Below are positions 15,562 to 24,765 of a stretch of 33,032 bases of DNA, piece after piece. The notes under the pieces were generated by a model that saw only the letters and a program-made list of their open reading frames with translations, ran no database searches and was not told the DNA's origin. The DNA is taken from assembly GCA_964638715.1 (NCBI GenBank), contig CAZWZF010000053.1, positions 1 through 33,032 on the forward strand, written 5' to 3'. Made by a program: the position numbers and the translations under genes. This DNA comes from JBAXQQ01 sp037131695. GTDB taxonomy: Bacteria; Armatimonadota; Hebobacteria; CAIYQO01. Within the stretch, counting starts at the first letter, position 1. Each line of letters opens with the position of its first letter.

Positions 15562-17954
15562 GAGAATCCCATCCTTTCCAGATGCCCACTCACCTTCGCC
15601 TCCAACTCGGCGACGCGGGTGGTCAGATGCGGTAACGGGGATTCGTAGCGTTCCGCCAATTCCTTCACCCGTTGGGCCAACCCCTGGCTGATGCGGTCCA
15701 TCTCGCCGTGGACGGCGGCGGCAAGTGCGGCAAGCCATTTATCATCCACCACCAGCGACTTCACTTCTTCCTCGGTCAGCATCGGGTATTTTGCCAGTGC
15801 CATTTTGTCCAGTGTCGCTTCGCTCTCTTTCAATTCGAGCTTTTTCTCCGCTTCGTCATTGGATAGTTTCAGCCAGGCGTTCAGCGCGTCCGCTTCTTCT
15901 TTGGCGTCTTTATCACCCTTAATCTTTTTAAGCCGCGCAATAATATTGGCCTTATTTACAGTTTCCAATTCAGAGAAAAGGCCGTCATCGCCGCTATGTT
16001 CTTCTTCCAATTCGGTCATTTGCGCACCCAGGCTTTCCACTTCGGTCTCCAGCGCGTTTACCGCATCCTGTTCTTTGGCAAAATAGCGGGAAACGATGAG
16101 GGATTTCGGCACCAGGTCACAGGTCCAACCCTTGTCCTTCTCCTTGCCTTTCTTGTCGGTCTCGATAATGCGGTAACTCTCCGCCTTCCAGCCGTCAGCG
16201 GCAATAAGGTAGCAATCGTCCTGCATCACCGTCGCCCAGTAATCCAGCAGATGCTGGTAAACGTCGTAACTGCCAATGAGCGGCTTATTCAAATAATGTT
16301 CCAGCAGGCTCTCACCGAGTTCGCCAATCAATGTCTTGGGCGGGAAACCGGGTTGCAAACTTTTCAGCCTGGCGGATGTTTTGCTGCGCCACTCGGTAAA
16401 GTGTCCTTCCATACCGGATATGAAACTCGCGAATTCCGGGTGCTGGTAAATGGTAGGTTTAATGGCAGTCTTCTCCACGGCAATTTGCAGATAGCCGGGA
16501 CGCAGGTCGGCGAATAATGCCTTTCTCAACTGCGAGCAAACCGACCAGTATTGCGCCAGCGCGTCAACGTCTCCCGCTGGTATGCCGCCCTGTAGATGCC
16601 CGGCGATATCCTGCAGGTCTTCCGGTTCCTGGCTGTCGATATAGCGCGGAATATTCAGGTTGAACTCGTTCTTTTCTATCTCGTCAATACTCACCATCCG
16701 CGCGTATTTCGCAACTTCCTGCCCGCGAGTGAATATATCGACAATCTGGTGGATATCCTGCTCGCGCAAGCGGTTTTTCGGCCCATCCTTCATAAACCCT
16801 TTGCTGGCGTCAATGATGAATATCCCCTTGCGGGTATGTGCTAATTCCTTATCTATTACGACGATACAGGCGGGGATGCCGGTACCGTAGAAAAGGTTTG
16901 CCGGCAACCCGATAATCCCCTTGATATAGCCCTTTCGGATAAGATTTTTGCGAATATCGCCTTCGGCATTGCCGCGAAACAACACGCCGTGGGGTAAAAT
17001 GCATGCCCCCTTGCCGTGGCTTTTCAACGAACGGATAATATGGAGCAGATAGGCATAATCGCCTTGTTTGGCAGGCGGCATGCCAAAATGCTGGAACCGC
17101 TCATGCTGGTCATTCGCCGGATCCAGGCCGGAACTCCAATCCTTATCACTGAAGGGCGGATTTGCAACAACATAATCGAAAGTCTTTAGTTGGCCGGAGC
17201 TATCGGTAAAAAGCGGATTTGCCAGAGTGTTGCCTTGCATGATGGATGCACCGGGGTTATCGTGCAAGATCATATTCATGCGTGCCAACCCGGCGGTAGC
17301 GGAATCTTTTTCCTGTCCGTAAAGAGTGACATTAGCGTGAGCCGACGCGCCAACCTTCAATAATAGCGAACCGGAACCGCAGGTAGGGTCATACACGGTG
17401 GTGGCGTTGCTGGTGCTGGCATCGCTGATTCCGATAATCTGCGCCATGATGCGGCTAACCTCGGACGGGGTATAGAACTGTCCCTTGCTCTTGCCACTTT
17501 CAGTAGCGAAATGCCGCATCAGGTATTCGTAGGCATCACCCAGAATGTCGTCGTTGTCAGCCCGGTTTTTCGAGAAGTCCAGCGCAGGATTTTCAAAAAT
17601 GGCAATCAGGTCGGTAAGCCTGTCCACCATGTCTTTGCCGCTGCCCAGCTTGGTGGCATCATTGAAATCCGGCATATCAGACAGTTTGTTGGCATTGGCA
17701 AGCGGAGCGAGAATCTTCTTATTAATCTGGTCGCCAACGTCACTTTTCCCTTTCAGCGCCACCATGTCTTTAAAACTGGCGCCGTCCGGAATAGTAATGG
17801 GAGCGAAAGGAATGCCGGCATATTTGTCGCTGATATATTTCACAAACAGCAGCACCAGCACATAATCTTTATACTGGCTCGCATCCATCCCCCCGCGCAA
17901 CTTGTCGCAGCTTTGCCAAAGGGCAGAATAAAGCTCAGTTTTCTTGATAGCCAT
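15552..17954 (-). CDS. hsdM: type I adenine methyltransferase (HsdM)
   Basis: An 800-aa N6-adenine methyltransferase. The N-terminal HsdM domain (about 5-140) is followed by the SAM-binding motif VYDPTCGSGSLLL (from 188) and the catalytic FDYVVANPPFSD (NPPF at 265-268). A long C-terminal coiled-coil-rich extension (about 620-800) ends in LTTRVAELEAKVSG. The length and the tail are typical of the larger HsdM class. It methylates the target chosen by HsdS and forms the M2S core. The gene is clearly richer in G and C than the DNA to its right, which supports acquisition by transfer. A promoter with TTGACA and TACTAT lies upstream. Confidence 0.95.
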   Translation of the reverse strand: MAIKKTELYSALWQSCDKLRGGMDASQYKDYVLVLLFVKYISDKYAGIPFAPITIPDGASFKDMVALKGKSDVGDQINKKILAPLANANKLSDMPDFNDATKLGSGKDMVDRLTDLIAIFENPALDFSKNRADNDDILGDAYEYLMRHFATESGKSKGQFYTPSEVSRIMAQIIGISDASTSNATTVYDPTCGSGSLLLKVGASAHANVTLYGQEKDSATAGLARMNMILHDNPGASIMQGNTLANPLFTDSSGQLKTFDYVVANPPFSDKDWSSGLDPANDQHERFQHFGMPPAKQGDYAYLLHIIRSLKSHGKGACILPHGVLFRGNAEGDIRKNLIRKGYIKGIIGLPANLFYGTGIPACIVVIDKELAHTRKGIFIIDASKGFMKDGPKNRLREQDIHQIVDIFTRGQEVAKYARMVSIDEIEKNEFNLNIPRYIDSQEPEDLQDIAGHLQGGIPAGDVDALAQYWSVCSQLRKALFADLRPGYLQIAVEKTAIKPTIYQHPEFASFISGMEGHFTEWRSKTSARLKSLQPGFPPKTLIGELGESLLEHYLNKPLIGSYDVYQHLLDYWATVMQDDCYLIAADGWKAESYRIIETDKKGKEKDKGWTCDLVPKSLIVSRYFAKEQDAVNALETEVESLGAQMTELEEEHSGDDGLFSELETVNKANIIARLKKIKGDKDAKEEADALNAWLKLSNDEAEKKLELKESEATLDKMALAKYPMLTEEEVKSLVVDDKWLAALAAAVHGEMDRISQGLAQRVKELAERYESPLPHLTTRVAELEAKVSGHLERMGFSWK

Positions 17955-18002
17955 AACTAAAAACTCTCTTTCAGAACATCGTCATAATAAAATTATAAGT
18001 AA

Positions 18003-18032
18003 ATAGTATTCCAACCGCAGTGGGTGTGTCAA
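18003..18032 (-). promoter_or_regulatory. sigma70-type promoter of the R-M operon
   Basis: On the minus strand TTGACA (18027-18032) and TACTAT (18003-18008) are separated by 18 bp. They point toward hsdM, leaving a leader of about 40 nt before its ATG with AGAGAG as ribosome-binding site. Confidence 0.6.
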
Positions 18033-18153
18033 TAAGATGGATGAAATATTGAAGTATAAATTCCACCAATATTCATTCGAAAAACAGACATTTTGCAATT
18101 ATTGCATATAAGACAACAATATTACTATTTTAATTTTTATTCTTATATTTATA

Positions 18154-18182
18154 TTGACAACCAGAATGAAAAAAACTATCAT
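18154..18182 (+). promoter_or_regulatory. sigma70-type promoter of the secreted hydrolase gene
   Basis: TTGACA at 18154-18159, a 17-bp spacer, and TATCAT at 18177-18182. The transcript would have a leader of about 70 nt before the ATG at 18261, which is preceded by GGGAG. Confidence 0.6.
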
Positions 18183-18260
18183 ACCAAAATAAGTTTTACA
18201 TTCATGGCGTTTTGAATACGCAAGTTTGTATGTTATCAAGAAAACTAAAGGGAGATAATA

Positions 18261-20519
18261 ATGAATAGGTATATTATAGGAAAAGTGGTTAATAAAACTT
18301 TTGTAGCAGTTGCATTAGTTAGTATTTTTTTTATGTTATCAATATCAGTGAGTGCTTTTGACCTTATTGGTCATGCTGGTGAAGCTGATCCAGTTCTTCC
18401 AAACATTGATTTGTATAAATTTTCAGTTGATGCTACTAATAATGAAGGACTAAATATTTTGATTAACAAACAGGATAGTTATAGACTTGATAAAGGTGTT
18501 TGTAACGATGTTATGGATAAAGTTTGGAAGAAATTAAATACTAATGATAAATTGCTGTCAGGAAAGAAAATTGCTCTTCTTGTTCATGGATTTCCTGCTC
18601 CTACACCATTTGAAAATCGGAAGTATCTCGCTAAACTCGCATATAATCTGCAAATGGTTGGGTATGATGATGTCTATGCTGTTGAGTATCCTCCTGATAG
18701 ACATATTAATGAGACTGGTGAAGCTCTTGCACAACTTATTGTAAATAAATGTGTAAATTTTTCGTATGGTCAAAAAATAGATATTTTTGCTCATTCAATG
18801 GGTGGTTTGGTTACACGCTGTGCACTTGAAGGTGTGTTATTTAAAGGTAATAATCCACATGCAGATAACCTGGTTGCTCATTTAGTAACACTTGGTACTC
18901 CGCATAACGGACTTACTGACAACACGTTCAAAGTATGGCTGGGACAAAAAGATCAAGAAATAAAATATGGTGGCAAGTTGTTAGAAAATGATGATTTAAA
19001 GAAAAATAGTGATTTTTTAAAAGCGCTAAATAATGGTGTGGGACAAGCAAATTGTCTTTATTACCAGGTAGGTAGTAATGACTCAACAAAACCGTATGAA
19101 TATAAAAATTATAATTTTTTACAAAAGGAAGCATTGAATAATCAAGTATTTGTAGGTAAAGTTCATGATGGTTTAATAGTATATGACAGTTCATTATTTA
19201 ACATTGATAAACATACGATGAATCCGCCAGCTAAACAAAGGACGATTGGGGTAAATCATGATTTCTTAATTTGTCATGACAGTGCCTTTAATTGCCTTTA
19301 TGAATGGATATTTAATGATAAGTGGTTATCTCCATTCCCAATAAAAGGTGCTATTTTAACACGTTTTATAGACAAAGGTGGAAAGTCATATTTTGGATAT
19401 CCAAAATCCAATGAATATAATGTTGTTGATGGACGGCAGCAAGATTTTGAGAAAGGAAGAATTACATGGGTTCAAGCTACTAATGTAGTTTATACAACAC
19501 CGGCTATTACTGGTGCAATTTTAAAATATTGGCTTGCTAATGGTGGTCGTTTATATATTGGATATCCGGTATCGGTTGAATATAGTGTAGCTGATGGCAG
19601 ACAACAAGATTTTGAAAAAGGAACTCTTACATGGGTTAAGAATACCGATACCGTTTATATGATTGATAAAGTTACACCACCTCAACCCCCAATATTAACG
19701 TCGCAATCTCGACCACTCGACCATATATTTCCTACACAAGATGGTACTTGGCTTGTTAAAAAATCCCTATTTACAGTTAAGGGAAGGTCATATACATGGA
19801 TTGGTTATCCCGGGATGCCATTAGTTGGTGGAAAGGCGGTTTTTGATGTTTCAATGGGTCATGAAGCATTTCAATCTGATATAGGTGTTCAAGATGATTA
19901 TTCAGGCAATACCTACATAAGAATATATCTTGATGGAAAGGAATATGGAAATGGATATTGGTTTGGAAAAGGCTCGAAGACTGTCAGTGTGAATGTTCCA
20001 TTACAAGGTGTTAAACAATTAAGATTAGATAGAAGTGGTTATGGGATTAATGGTGTAGATTTTCTGGAACCGAGAATTATAACCACTAAACCTGCACCGT
20101 TATATATACCACTTGATGGTCAGGTACCACCAGCACAAGGTCCATATTTGTTTTTTAATGAACATGTAATCCATAAAGGGAAAGATTACCACCAGTGGGC
20201 AATTCCCGGTGTTCCTCGTATTGGTGGGGTGTCGACTTTTCCGGTTACAGGATACTCGCAATTTATCGGTTACGCTGCTATGTTGGAAGGTAAAAGTTGT
20301 GGTGTATCATTCAGTATAGAACTTGATGGGAAACCTGTACCAGAGTTTAATAAGCGACACATAGCAGCAGGTGATACAATAATACCGATTAATGTACTAC
20401 TCAATAACGCGAAAACAATGACTTTGCGTACAACTGTAGACGCTGGAAATGATATATTTAAAATACTTGATGCTACTGGTGATAGATTTGTAATATTGGA
20501 GCCTAAGCTGTTTAAATAA
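18261..20519 (+). CDS. secreted alpha/beta hydrolase with LGFP repeats and two NPCBM-like modules
   Basis: 752 aa. Residues 1-32 are a signal peptide. The hydrolase domain (about 100-350) has LLVHGFPAP (oxyanion region), the nucleophile elbow IFAHSMGGLV with S179, LGTPHNG, a candidate Asp at 303 (VHDGLIVYD) and a candidate His at 333 (GVNHDFL). Two LGFP repeats follow (about 361-412 and 416-468), each with GYP...EY...DGRQQDFEKG. Two beta-rich modules of NPCBM-like type (about 480-620 and 640-750) end the protein. LGFP repeats are associated with cell-wall or surface attachment and NPCBM with carbohydrate binding, so it is probably a surface-bound lipase or esterase. Substrate unknown. It is monocistronic and convergent with the next gene. 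Confidence 0.85.
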   Translation: MNRYIIGKVVNKTFVAVALVSIFFMLSISVSAFDLIGHAGEADPVLPNIDLYKFSVDATNNEGLNILINKQDSYRLDKGVCNDVMDKVWKKLNTNDKLLSGKKIALLVHGFPAPTPFENRKYLAKLAYNLQMVGYDDVYAVEYPPDRHINETGEALAQLIVNKCVNFSYGQKIDIFAHSMGGLVTRCALEGVLFKGNNPHADNLVAHLVTLGTPHNGLTDNTFKVWLGQKDQEIKYGGKLLENDDLKKNSDFLKALNNGVGQANCLYYQVGSNDSTKPYEYKNYNFLQKEALNNQVFVGKVHDGLIVYDSSLFNIDKHTMNPPAKQRTIGVNHDFLICHDSAFNCLYEWIFNDKWLSPFPIKGAILTRFIDKGGKSYFGYPKSNEYNVVDGRQQDFEKGRITWVQATNVVYTTPAITGAILKYWLANGGRLYIGYPVSVEYSVADGRQQDFEKGTLTWVKNTDTVYMIDKVTPPQPPILTSQSRPLDHIFPTQDGTWLVKKSLFTVKGRSYTWIGYPGMPLVGGKAVFDVSMGHEAFQSDIGVQDDYSGNTYIRIYLDGKEYGNGYWFGKGSKTVSVNVPLQGVKQLRLDRSGYGINGVDFLEPRIITTKPAPLYIPLDGQVPPAQGPYLFFNEHVIHKGKDYHQWAIPGVPRIGGVSTFPVTGYSQFIGYAAMLEGKSCGVSFSIELDGKPVPEFNKRHIAAGDTIIPINVLLNNAKTMTLRTTVDAGNDIFKILDATGDRFVILEPKLFK

Positions 20520-20564
20520 ATTAGAACTATTATAAAATACGTATATATAATCAATAGCAGAAAT

Positions 20565-21182
20565 TTATCTTTTCTGTTGATAGTTTTGCTGGTAGAGTAT
20601 TACACCAATAATCAATGTTATAGAGCAAAGTAAAAATAAGTGTGCTCCTATCGCTGAAACATTGCCAATAAATCGAACATTTTTTGATGCTATATATATA
20701 AGGACTGCAACAGTAGCTCCAATCGATGAAACAAGACCCCAAGTCCTATCCATTTGTTGGCCTTTAAGTAATATCATACATGGGTAGGCAAAACCGCCAA
20801 GAAAGAAGAAGGTTGCTTGTGATAGGCCGTTAAATGATATAAAACCCATGTCTACCCATTTAAAAAACATCGATAGTATAGCCAAACTTGTAGCAATGAA
20901 AATCATACGCCCACCCATTGGCCATTCTGCCCAGTTGATTGAAAAGGTATTATTTTGTAATTGAGGTGGAATACCAACACGTTCATCCGAAATAGGGTGA
21001 GATGTTTCTTCTGCTGGAATATCATTAGTATCAGCAGCCTCGAAAAACATTATTTCTTCACCAGCGATAAAGGCTGTACCGCACTTTGGACACTTCAAGC
21101 TGCGACCAGCGAAAGAAGCTGCAGTATTTCCTGTTGCTTTACATCCTGGACACGAAACTTTGATGGTGTTTTCTGTTGTCAT
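20565..21182 (-). CDS. zinc-ribbon membrane protein of unknown function
   Basis: 205 aa. The N-terminus holds a zinc ribbon, C11-x2-C14 ... C31-x2-C34, in VSCPGCKATG and SLKCPKCGTAF. About 60 acidic or polar residues follow and then four predicted transmembrane helices (about 90-110, 115-135, 145-165, 175-197). Similar zinc-ribbon plus membrane proteins are common in Planctomycetota and related groups, but their function is unknown. The ATG at 21182 has GGAG 7-8 nt upstream; the TTG four codons earlier overlaps that site and is rejected. It converges with the hydrolase gene, leaving only 45 nt between them and no clear terminator. Confidence 0.8.
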   Translation of the reverse strand: MTTENTIKVSCPGCKATGNTAASFAGRSLKCPKCGTAFIAGEEIMFFEAADTNDIPAEETSHPISDERVGIPPQLQNNTFSINWAEWPMGGRMIFIATSLAILSMFFKWVDMGFISFNGLSQATFFFLGGFAYPCMILLKGQQMDRTWGLVSSIGATVAVLIYIASKNVRFIGNVSAIGAHLFLLCSITLIIGVILYQQNYQQKR

Positions 21183-21289
21183 TTTTTTCTCCAATAATAA
21201 CTTTTTTACGATAATTATAATTTATCGATGAATTATTTAACCTGATTTTAATTAAAATGATATTTTTACTGTTGTTATCAACAATAATG

Positions 21290-23041
21290 TTAAAATTCGA
21301 CATTCACTGTAGTGTAAACTTTATTTATCATTGTAAAAAAATGTAATGAATGATTAGTATCCATAACAGGTTGCCGAATTGATGGTTTAGCAAATTCGCC
21401 GAATCCCCAACCTGTTTGAGTCTCGAAAGAGTTTGAGTCTTTACTTTGTGTAACTGTCCAGATTCTTTCATAACCAGGTGTTTCTTGATTATCAACTACG
21501 CAGAAATCTTTATCACCTTCAGCGAAATAGGCGATATGTTTACTGTCAGATGAAAATGTAGGGTCTGTAGTGAAAATATATGCTTTCCCTTCTTTACCAT
21601 TAACTACGATACGAGTGGTAAATGACATTGTTTCCCAATTAACAACTTTCATTTTGTAAGCTATATTCTTGCTGTCAGGACTAAAATATGGTTTTCCTAA
21701 AGTACCATCGTTAAATCCATATTGAATGTCATCAACAACCATGGTACATTTTCTATCTGGTAAGAATGATGTCAAACCAACATACGCTATACGTTTACCG
21801 TCTGGGCTTAGTGTTAGTTGATCTATATTTGTAAATAAAAGACTGCTTTCTTTTCCATCATAAACAACTCTCATTTTTCCAGAACGAGAGGCAATATATG
21901 CAATATGTTCTCCATCCATTGACATTTGAACATCGCTGATTCCATCATAATCAGGTCCTTTTACCCCATCTATAACTATTGCAACTTGTTCTTTGTTTTG
22001 TTTGATAATACAATAATAGTGTTTTGCATCCGATGAAAATTTCCATGCAGGACTACCATCCTGAAAACAGCTAATAAGGTTGCCTTTTGGAATAATCACT
22101 TTACAACCATTATGAATTATATATTGTCTATCCATAATATAAAATACGTTCATGCTGTTATCATTACATATTAAGCCTTCTATGTCTGAACTACTCTGAC
22201 TTTCTATTTTATCCCAGATAGCATATTGATTACCGATTCCTTCGCCAACTGCCATATAGTAATAATGTAAACTATCAACAGTAAATTTGGGTGACTCAAT
22301 TTTTGAATATTTTTTACCTACCTGACCGTTAACCATGACATATTCACCACCACCATCTACAGCATCCTTTTCACCGCCGCAAATTGTCAAAACTCGCTTG
22401 CTATTAGGACTAAATATGATTAGTGAATCTATTTTTCCTTGACGTGCTGGTAGTGGAGTATTATCTATTACTGTGCTGACTAAACCTTCATCGTTATTGC
22501 AAGCATTAAAAGCATAATGACAACCATCTGAGCTGATATTCATAGAACCGATTTTATTATAATAGAGACTTTCTTGTCCATTAAAGACGACACACCATTT
22601 ATCTCCAGAACGTGCTTTGTAAATCATTCCTTCACCGTTTTCGCTGAAAATAGGTGGTGAGACATCTACATAAAGCTTACCTTCAATATTATCTTTACAA
22701 ATCAACCATTTACCATCCCGTGATGCCTGAAAAGCAATATGCATACCGTCACGACTTATAACTAATTTATCATTATATTCCATTGAGTTATTTGCATAAC
22801 CTCTAATACTATCATACGGTTTTCCTTGTTTTCCATTAAGTACAACGCATACTTGATTGATTCCAATTTTTTTCGTATATGCTGCCCAGTAGTAATTAGG
22901 ACTTATAGAAAACATTGAATCATTTTTAACATTATCAATAGAAATATTAAGTGAATATTCAGTAACTTTTATAGCAGAAATAGTAAAAGTATTGATAACA
23001 ATCAATAAACAAATAAAAACTAAAAGTATAAGATTTCGCAT
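21290..23041 (-). CDS. secreted TolB/WD40-like beta-propeller protein
   Basis: 583 aa with a signal peptide (about 1-24) and then repeats of about 40-50 residues of the form SxDGxxIAYxAxxxGKxxVVxDGxxxxxYD. Examples are SRDGMHIAFQASRDGK, SMDGEHIAYIASRSGK, SPDGKRIAYVG and SSDSKHIAYFAEGD. I count at least eight recognisable blades. Such TolB/PD40-like propellers bind proteins or ligands in the periplasm or outside the cell; no enzyme motif is visible. The ATG at 23041 has GAGG upstream. It is divergently transcribed from the phosphatase gene that starts the kinase cluster, so a functional link is possible but not shown. Confidence 0.8.
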   Translation of the reverse strand: MRNLILLVFICLLIVINTFTISAIKVTEYSLNISIDNVKNDSMFSISPNYYWAAYTKKIGINQVCVVLNGKQGKPYDSIRGYANNSMEYNDKLVISRDGMHIAFQASRDGKWLICKDNIEGKLYVDVSPPIFSENGEGMIYKARSGDKWCVVFNGQESLYYNKIGSMNISSDGCHYAFNACNNDEGLVSTVIDNTPLPARQGKIDSLIIFSPNSKRVLTICGGEKDAVDGGGEYVMVNGQVGKKYSKIESPKFTVDSLHYYYMAVGEGIGNQYAIWDKIESQSSSDIEGLICNDNSMNVFYIMDRQYIIHNGCKVIIPKGNLISCFQDGSPAWKFSSDAKHYYCIIKQNKEQVAIVIDGVKGPDYDGISDVQMSMDGEHIAYIASRSGKMRVVYDGKESSLLFTNIDQLTLSPDGKRIAYVGLTSFLPDRKCTMVVDDIQYGFNDGTLGKPYFSPDSKNIAYKMKVVNWETMSFTTRIVVNGKEGKAYIFTTDPTFSSDSKHIAYFAEGDKDFCVVDNQETPGYERIWTVTQSKDSNSFETQTGWGFGEFAKPSIRQPVMDTNHSLHFFTMINKVYTTVNVEF

Positions 23042-23166
23042 AAGATTACCTCATCAAGCCAATTATATTGATGTAGAATGTGAATAGGAAAATCTATAAA
23101 CTATTTTCTCATTAATTACTAATTAAATAGAGAAAATATTTCATGATATTAACTTTTTTGTAAAAT

Positions 23167-23194
23167 AATATACATTTATAAATAGTAATGTCAA
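23167..23194 (-). promoter_or_regulatory. promoter candidate for the beta-propeller gene
   Basis: Minus-strand TTGACA (23189-23194) and TATATT (23167-23172) are separated by 16 bp. The leader to the ATG at 23041 would be about 120 nt. Confidence 0.45.
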
Positions 23195-23238
23195 TACGAA
23201 AAACACATATTTTTATTAATCTGTTGTTAATAGTACTA

Positions 23239-23268
23239 TTGACACAAGTTGTTATCTAAGAATAATAT
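23239..23268 (+). promoter_or_regulatory. promoter candidate for the phosphatase-kinase cluster
   Basis: TTGACA at 23239-23244 and TAATAT at 23263-23268 are separated by 18 bp. The leader to the phosphatase ATG at 23365 would be about 90 nt and includes AGAGGA before the start. Confidence 0.5.
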
Positions 23269-23364
23269 ATCGATCAGATAATTGCTGAAAAGGTTTCAGT
23301 ATTGTTATGGACTCTATTTATTTATGTAAAAGATAAGAATTATGGAAATTAAGAGGAAATAATT

Positions 23365-24765
23365 ATGTCGTTTGGGTTAAAACCATTCGCGAGTTCAATA
23401 ATTGGTAAAGTTAGAGATCATAATGAAGATGCTGTTTTAACTTTACATTGGGATGATGTATCTCGTAGTTTGTTGGGTCTTACAGCATTAATGGCTGTTG
23501 CAGATGGTATGGGAGGACACCATGCAGGTGAATGGGCAAGTAATAATGCACTTAAATTATTGAATGAATATATTATTCTTGTTGATCAAAATTCTCCAGT
23601 TGAAATAGTTCTACATGATGCTATTGTTGCTGTTAATAAAAAATTATTCAATAGTTCAGATGCCTCTGGTGCATCACGTCCTGGTACCACACTAACTGTT
23701 CTTGCTGTAAAAGGCAACCGATGTATAATTGCACATGTTGGAGATAGTAGAGCTTATTTATTAAGAGCGTCTAAATTAAGACAAGTAACTGAAGATGATA
23801 GTTGGGCGGCTGAATTAGTGCGTCAGGGACAAATGACACCAGAAGCAGCAAAGAATTGGACACATAAAAACCAATTAACTAAAGCTGTTGGTATAAGGGA
23901 AGATGTTGAACCACAAATAATATCTTTCGAATTAAATCCAAGCGATGTTTTATTAGTTTGCAGTGATGGCTTGCACGGGATGATTAACGATGAGAACATT
24001 AAGTCAATATTGTTAAGTGTGCAGTCACCTGTACAAGCTGGTGAAGTTTTATGTTTTGCTGCAAATGATGCAGGTGGTGAAGATAATATTAGCGTGGCTT
24101 TAATGTCGATTGGCAATTGGCCATTAAAAACTAACAATCCATCAACATCTAAAGAATATTTAATAACACCACCACCAATAAAATCAGAATTATCAAATAA
24201 TAAGCAAATTATTAATAAACCGCATCCGTTTCATAATATTAAGATTTCAAAGATTATGTTCTATTCTGCGATAATTTTAATAGCCTTTCTACTCGGTGCC
24301 GGTATAAGATTTATGCAACCTGATAAATCACAACAAAAAGATCAAGAAGTATATTTGAGTTCGAAAGACACTTTATCAAATCAGCAAAGTAATAGTTCTA
24401 CTCAATATCTAAATAATGAAAATAAAATGTATAAGACAAGTATTTCTATTAATCAAGATGATAGAGATCTTACTATTAGTATACAAGACGCAAATATTGA
24501 TTATTTACCAGTTGTTGGTAAATATAATAAAAGTTGGAGTAAAGGTAAATATAGATTTAATAAAGATTCCTCTATTAAGAAAATCGCAAGTGGTTCATCA
24601 ATATTGTTTATCCGTTCAATTGGTATAGACGATGATAAACCGTTATCAGCAAATGAAGAATTGATATGGAATGAAATGTTACCTTTAGGAGAATATTCTT
24701 TATATTATGATAAGAATCAGATTGCACATTTCAAGATTTTGAATAAGCAAAATGAGGAGCAATAG
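23365..24765 (+). CDS. membrane-anchored PP2C Ser/Thr phosphatase
   Basis: 466 aa. Residues 10-250 form a PP2C/Stp1 domain with all metal motifs: GKVRDHNEDAVL (D22), VADGMGGHHAG (D47), HVGDSRAYLLR, LTKAVG, CSDGLHG (D201) and GGEDNISV (D240). It would reverse phosphorylation by the neighbouring kinases on the cytoplasmic side. A transmembrane helix lies at about 297-315 and is followed by a 150-residue, probably extracytoplasmic tail with a beta-rich end (about 370-460) that I do not recognise. Stp1-type phosphatases are usually soluble, so the anchored form with its own outside domain is unusual. The kinase ATG follows the TAG directly with no gap, so the pair is translationally coupled. Confidence 0.92.
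   Translation: MSFGLKPFASSIIGKVRDHNEDAVLTLHWDDVSRSLLGLTALMAVADGMGGHHAGEWASNNALKLLNEYIILVDQNSPVEIVLHDAIVAVNKKLFNSSDASGASRPGTTLTVLAVKGNRCIIAHVGDSRAYLLRASKLRQVTEDDSWAAELVRQGQMTPEAAKNWTHKNQLTKAVGIREDVEPQIISFELNPSDVLLVCSDGLHGMINDENIKSILLSVQSPVQAGEVLCFAANDAGGEDNISVALMSIGNWPLKTNNPSTSKEYLITPPPIKSELSNNKQIINKPHPFHNIKISKIMFYSAIILIAFLLGAGIRFMQPDKSQQKDQEVYLSSKDTLSNQQSNSSTQYLNNENKMYKTSISINQDDRDLTISIQDANIDYLPVVGKYNKSWSKGKYRFNKDSSIKKIASGSSILFIRSIGIDDDKPLSANEELIWNEMLPLGEYSLYYDKNQIAHFKILNKQNEEQ

Larger units (their letters stand above)
17955..18260. other. divergent intergenic region between hsdM and the secreted hydrolase
   Basis: About 306 AT-rich bases with one outward promoter on each strand (listed separately) and no gene. 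I looked for another tRNA-Thr fragment here as a right island boundary and did not see one. Confidence 0.6.
23042..23364. other. divergent promoter region before the kinase cluster
   Basis: This AT-rich 323-nt region carries one promoter-like pair on each strand (listed separately) and no gene. It separates the beta-propeller gene from the phosphatase gene. Confidence 0.6.

Noticed and set aside
15562..15738. 59-residue N-terminal extension of HsdS
   Set aside because: It is Arg/Gly/Pro-rich, out of frame within the hsdM coding region, and HsdS homology begins at the ATG at 15561.
15672..16517. Several long plus-strand open frames opposite hsdM
   Set aside because: They are GC-driven antisense shadows; hsdM on the minus strand has complete methyltransferase motifs.
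18003..18260. Right-hand island boundary between hsdM and the hydrolase gene
   Set aside because: The composition change suggests it, but I found no second tRNA fragment, direct repeat or integrase here.
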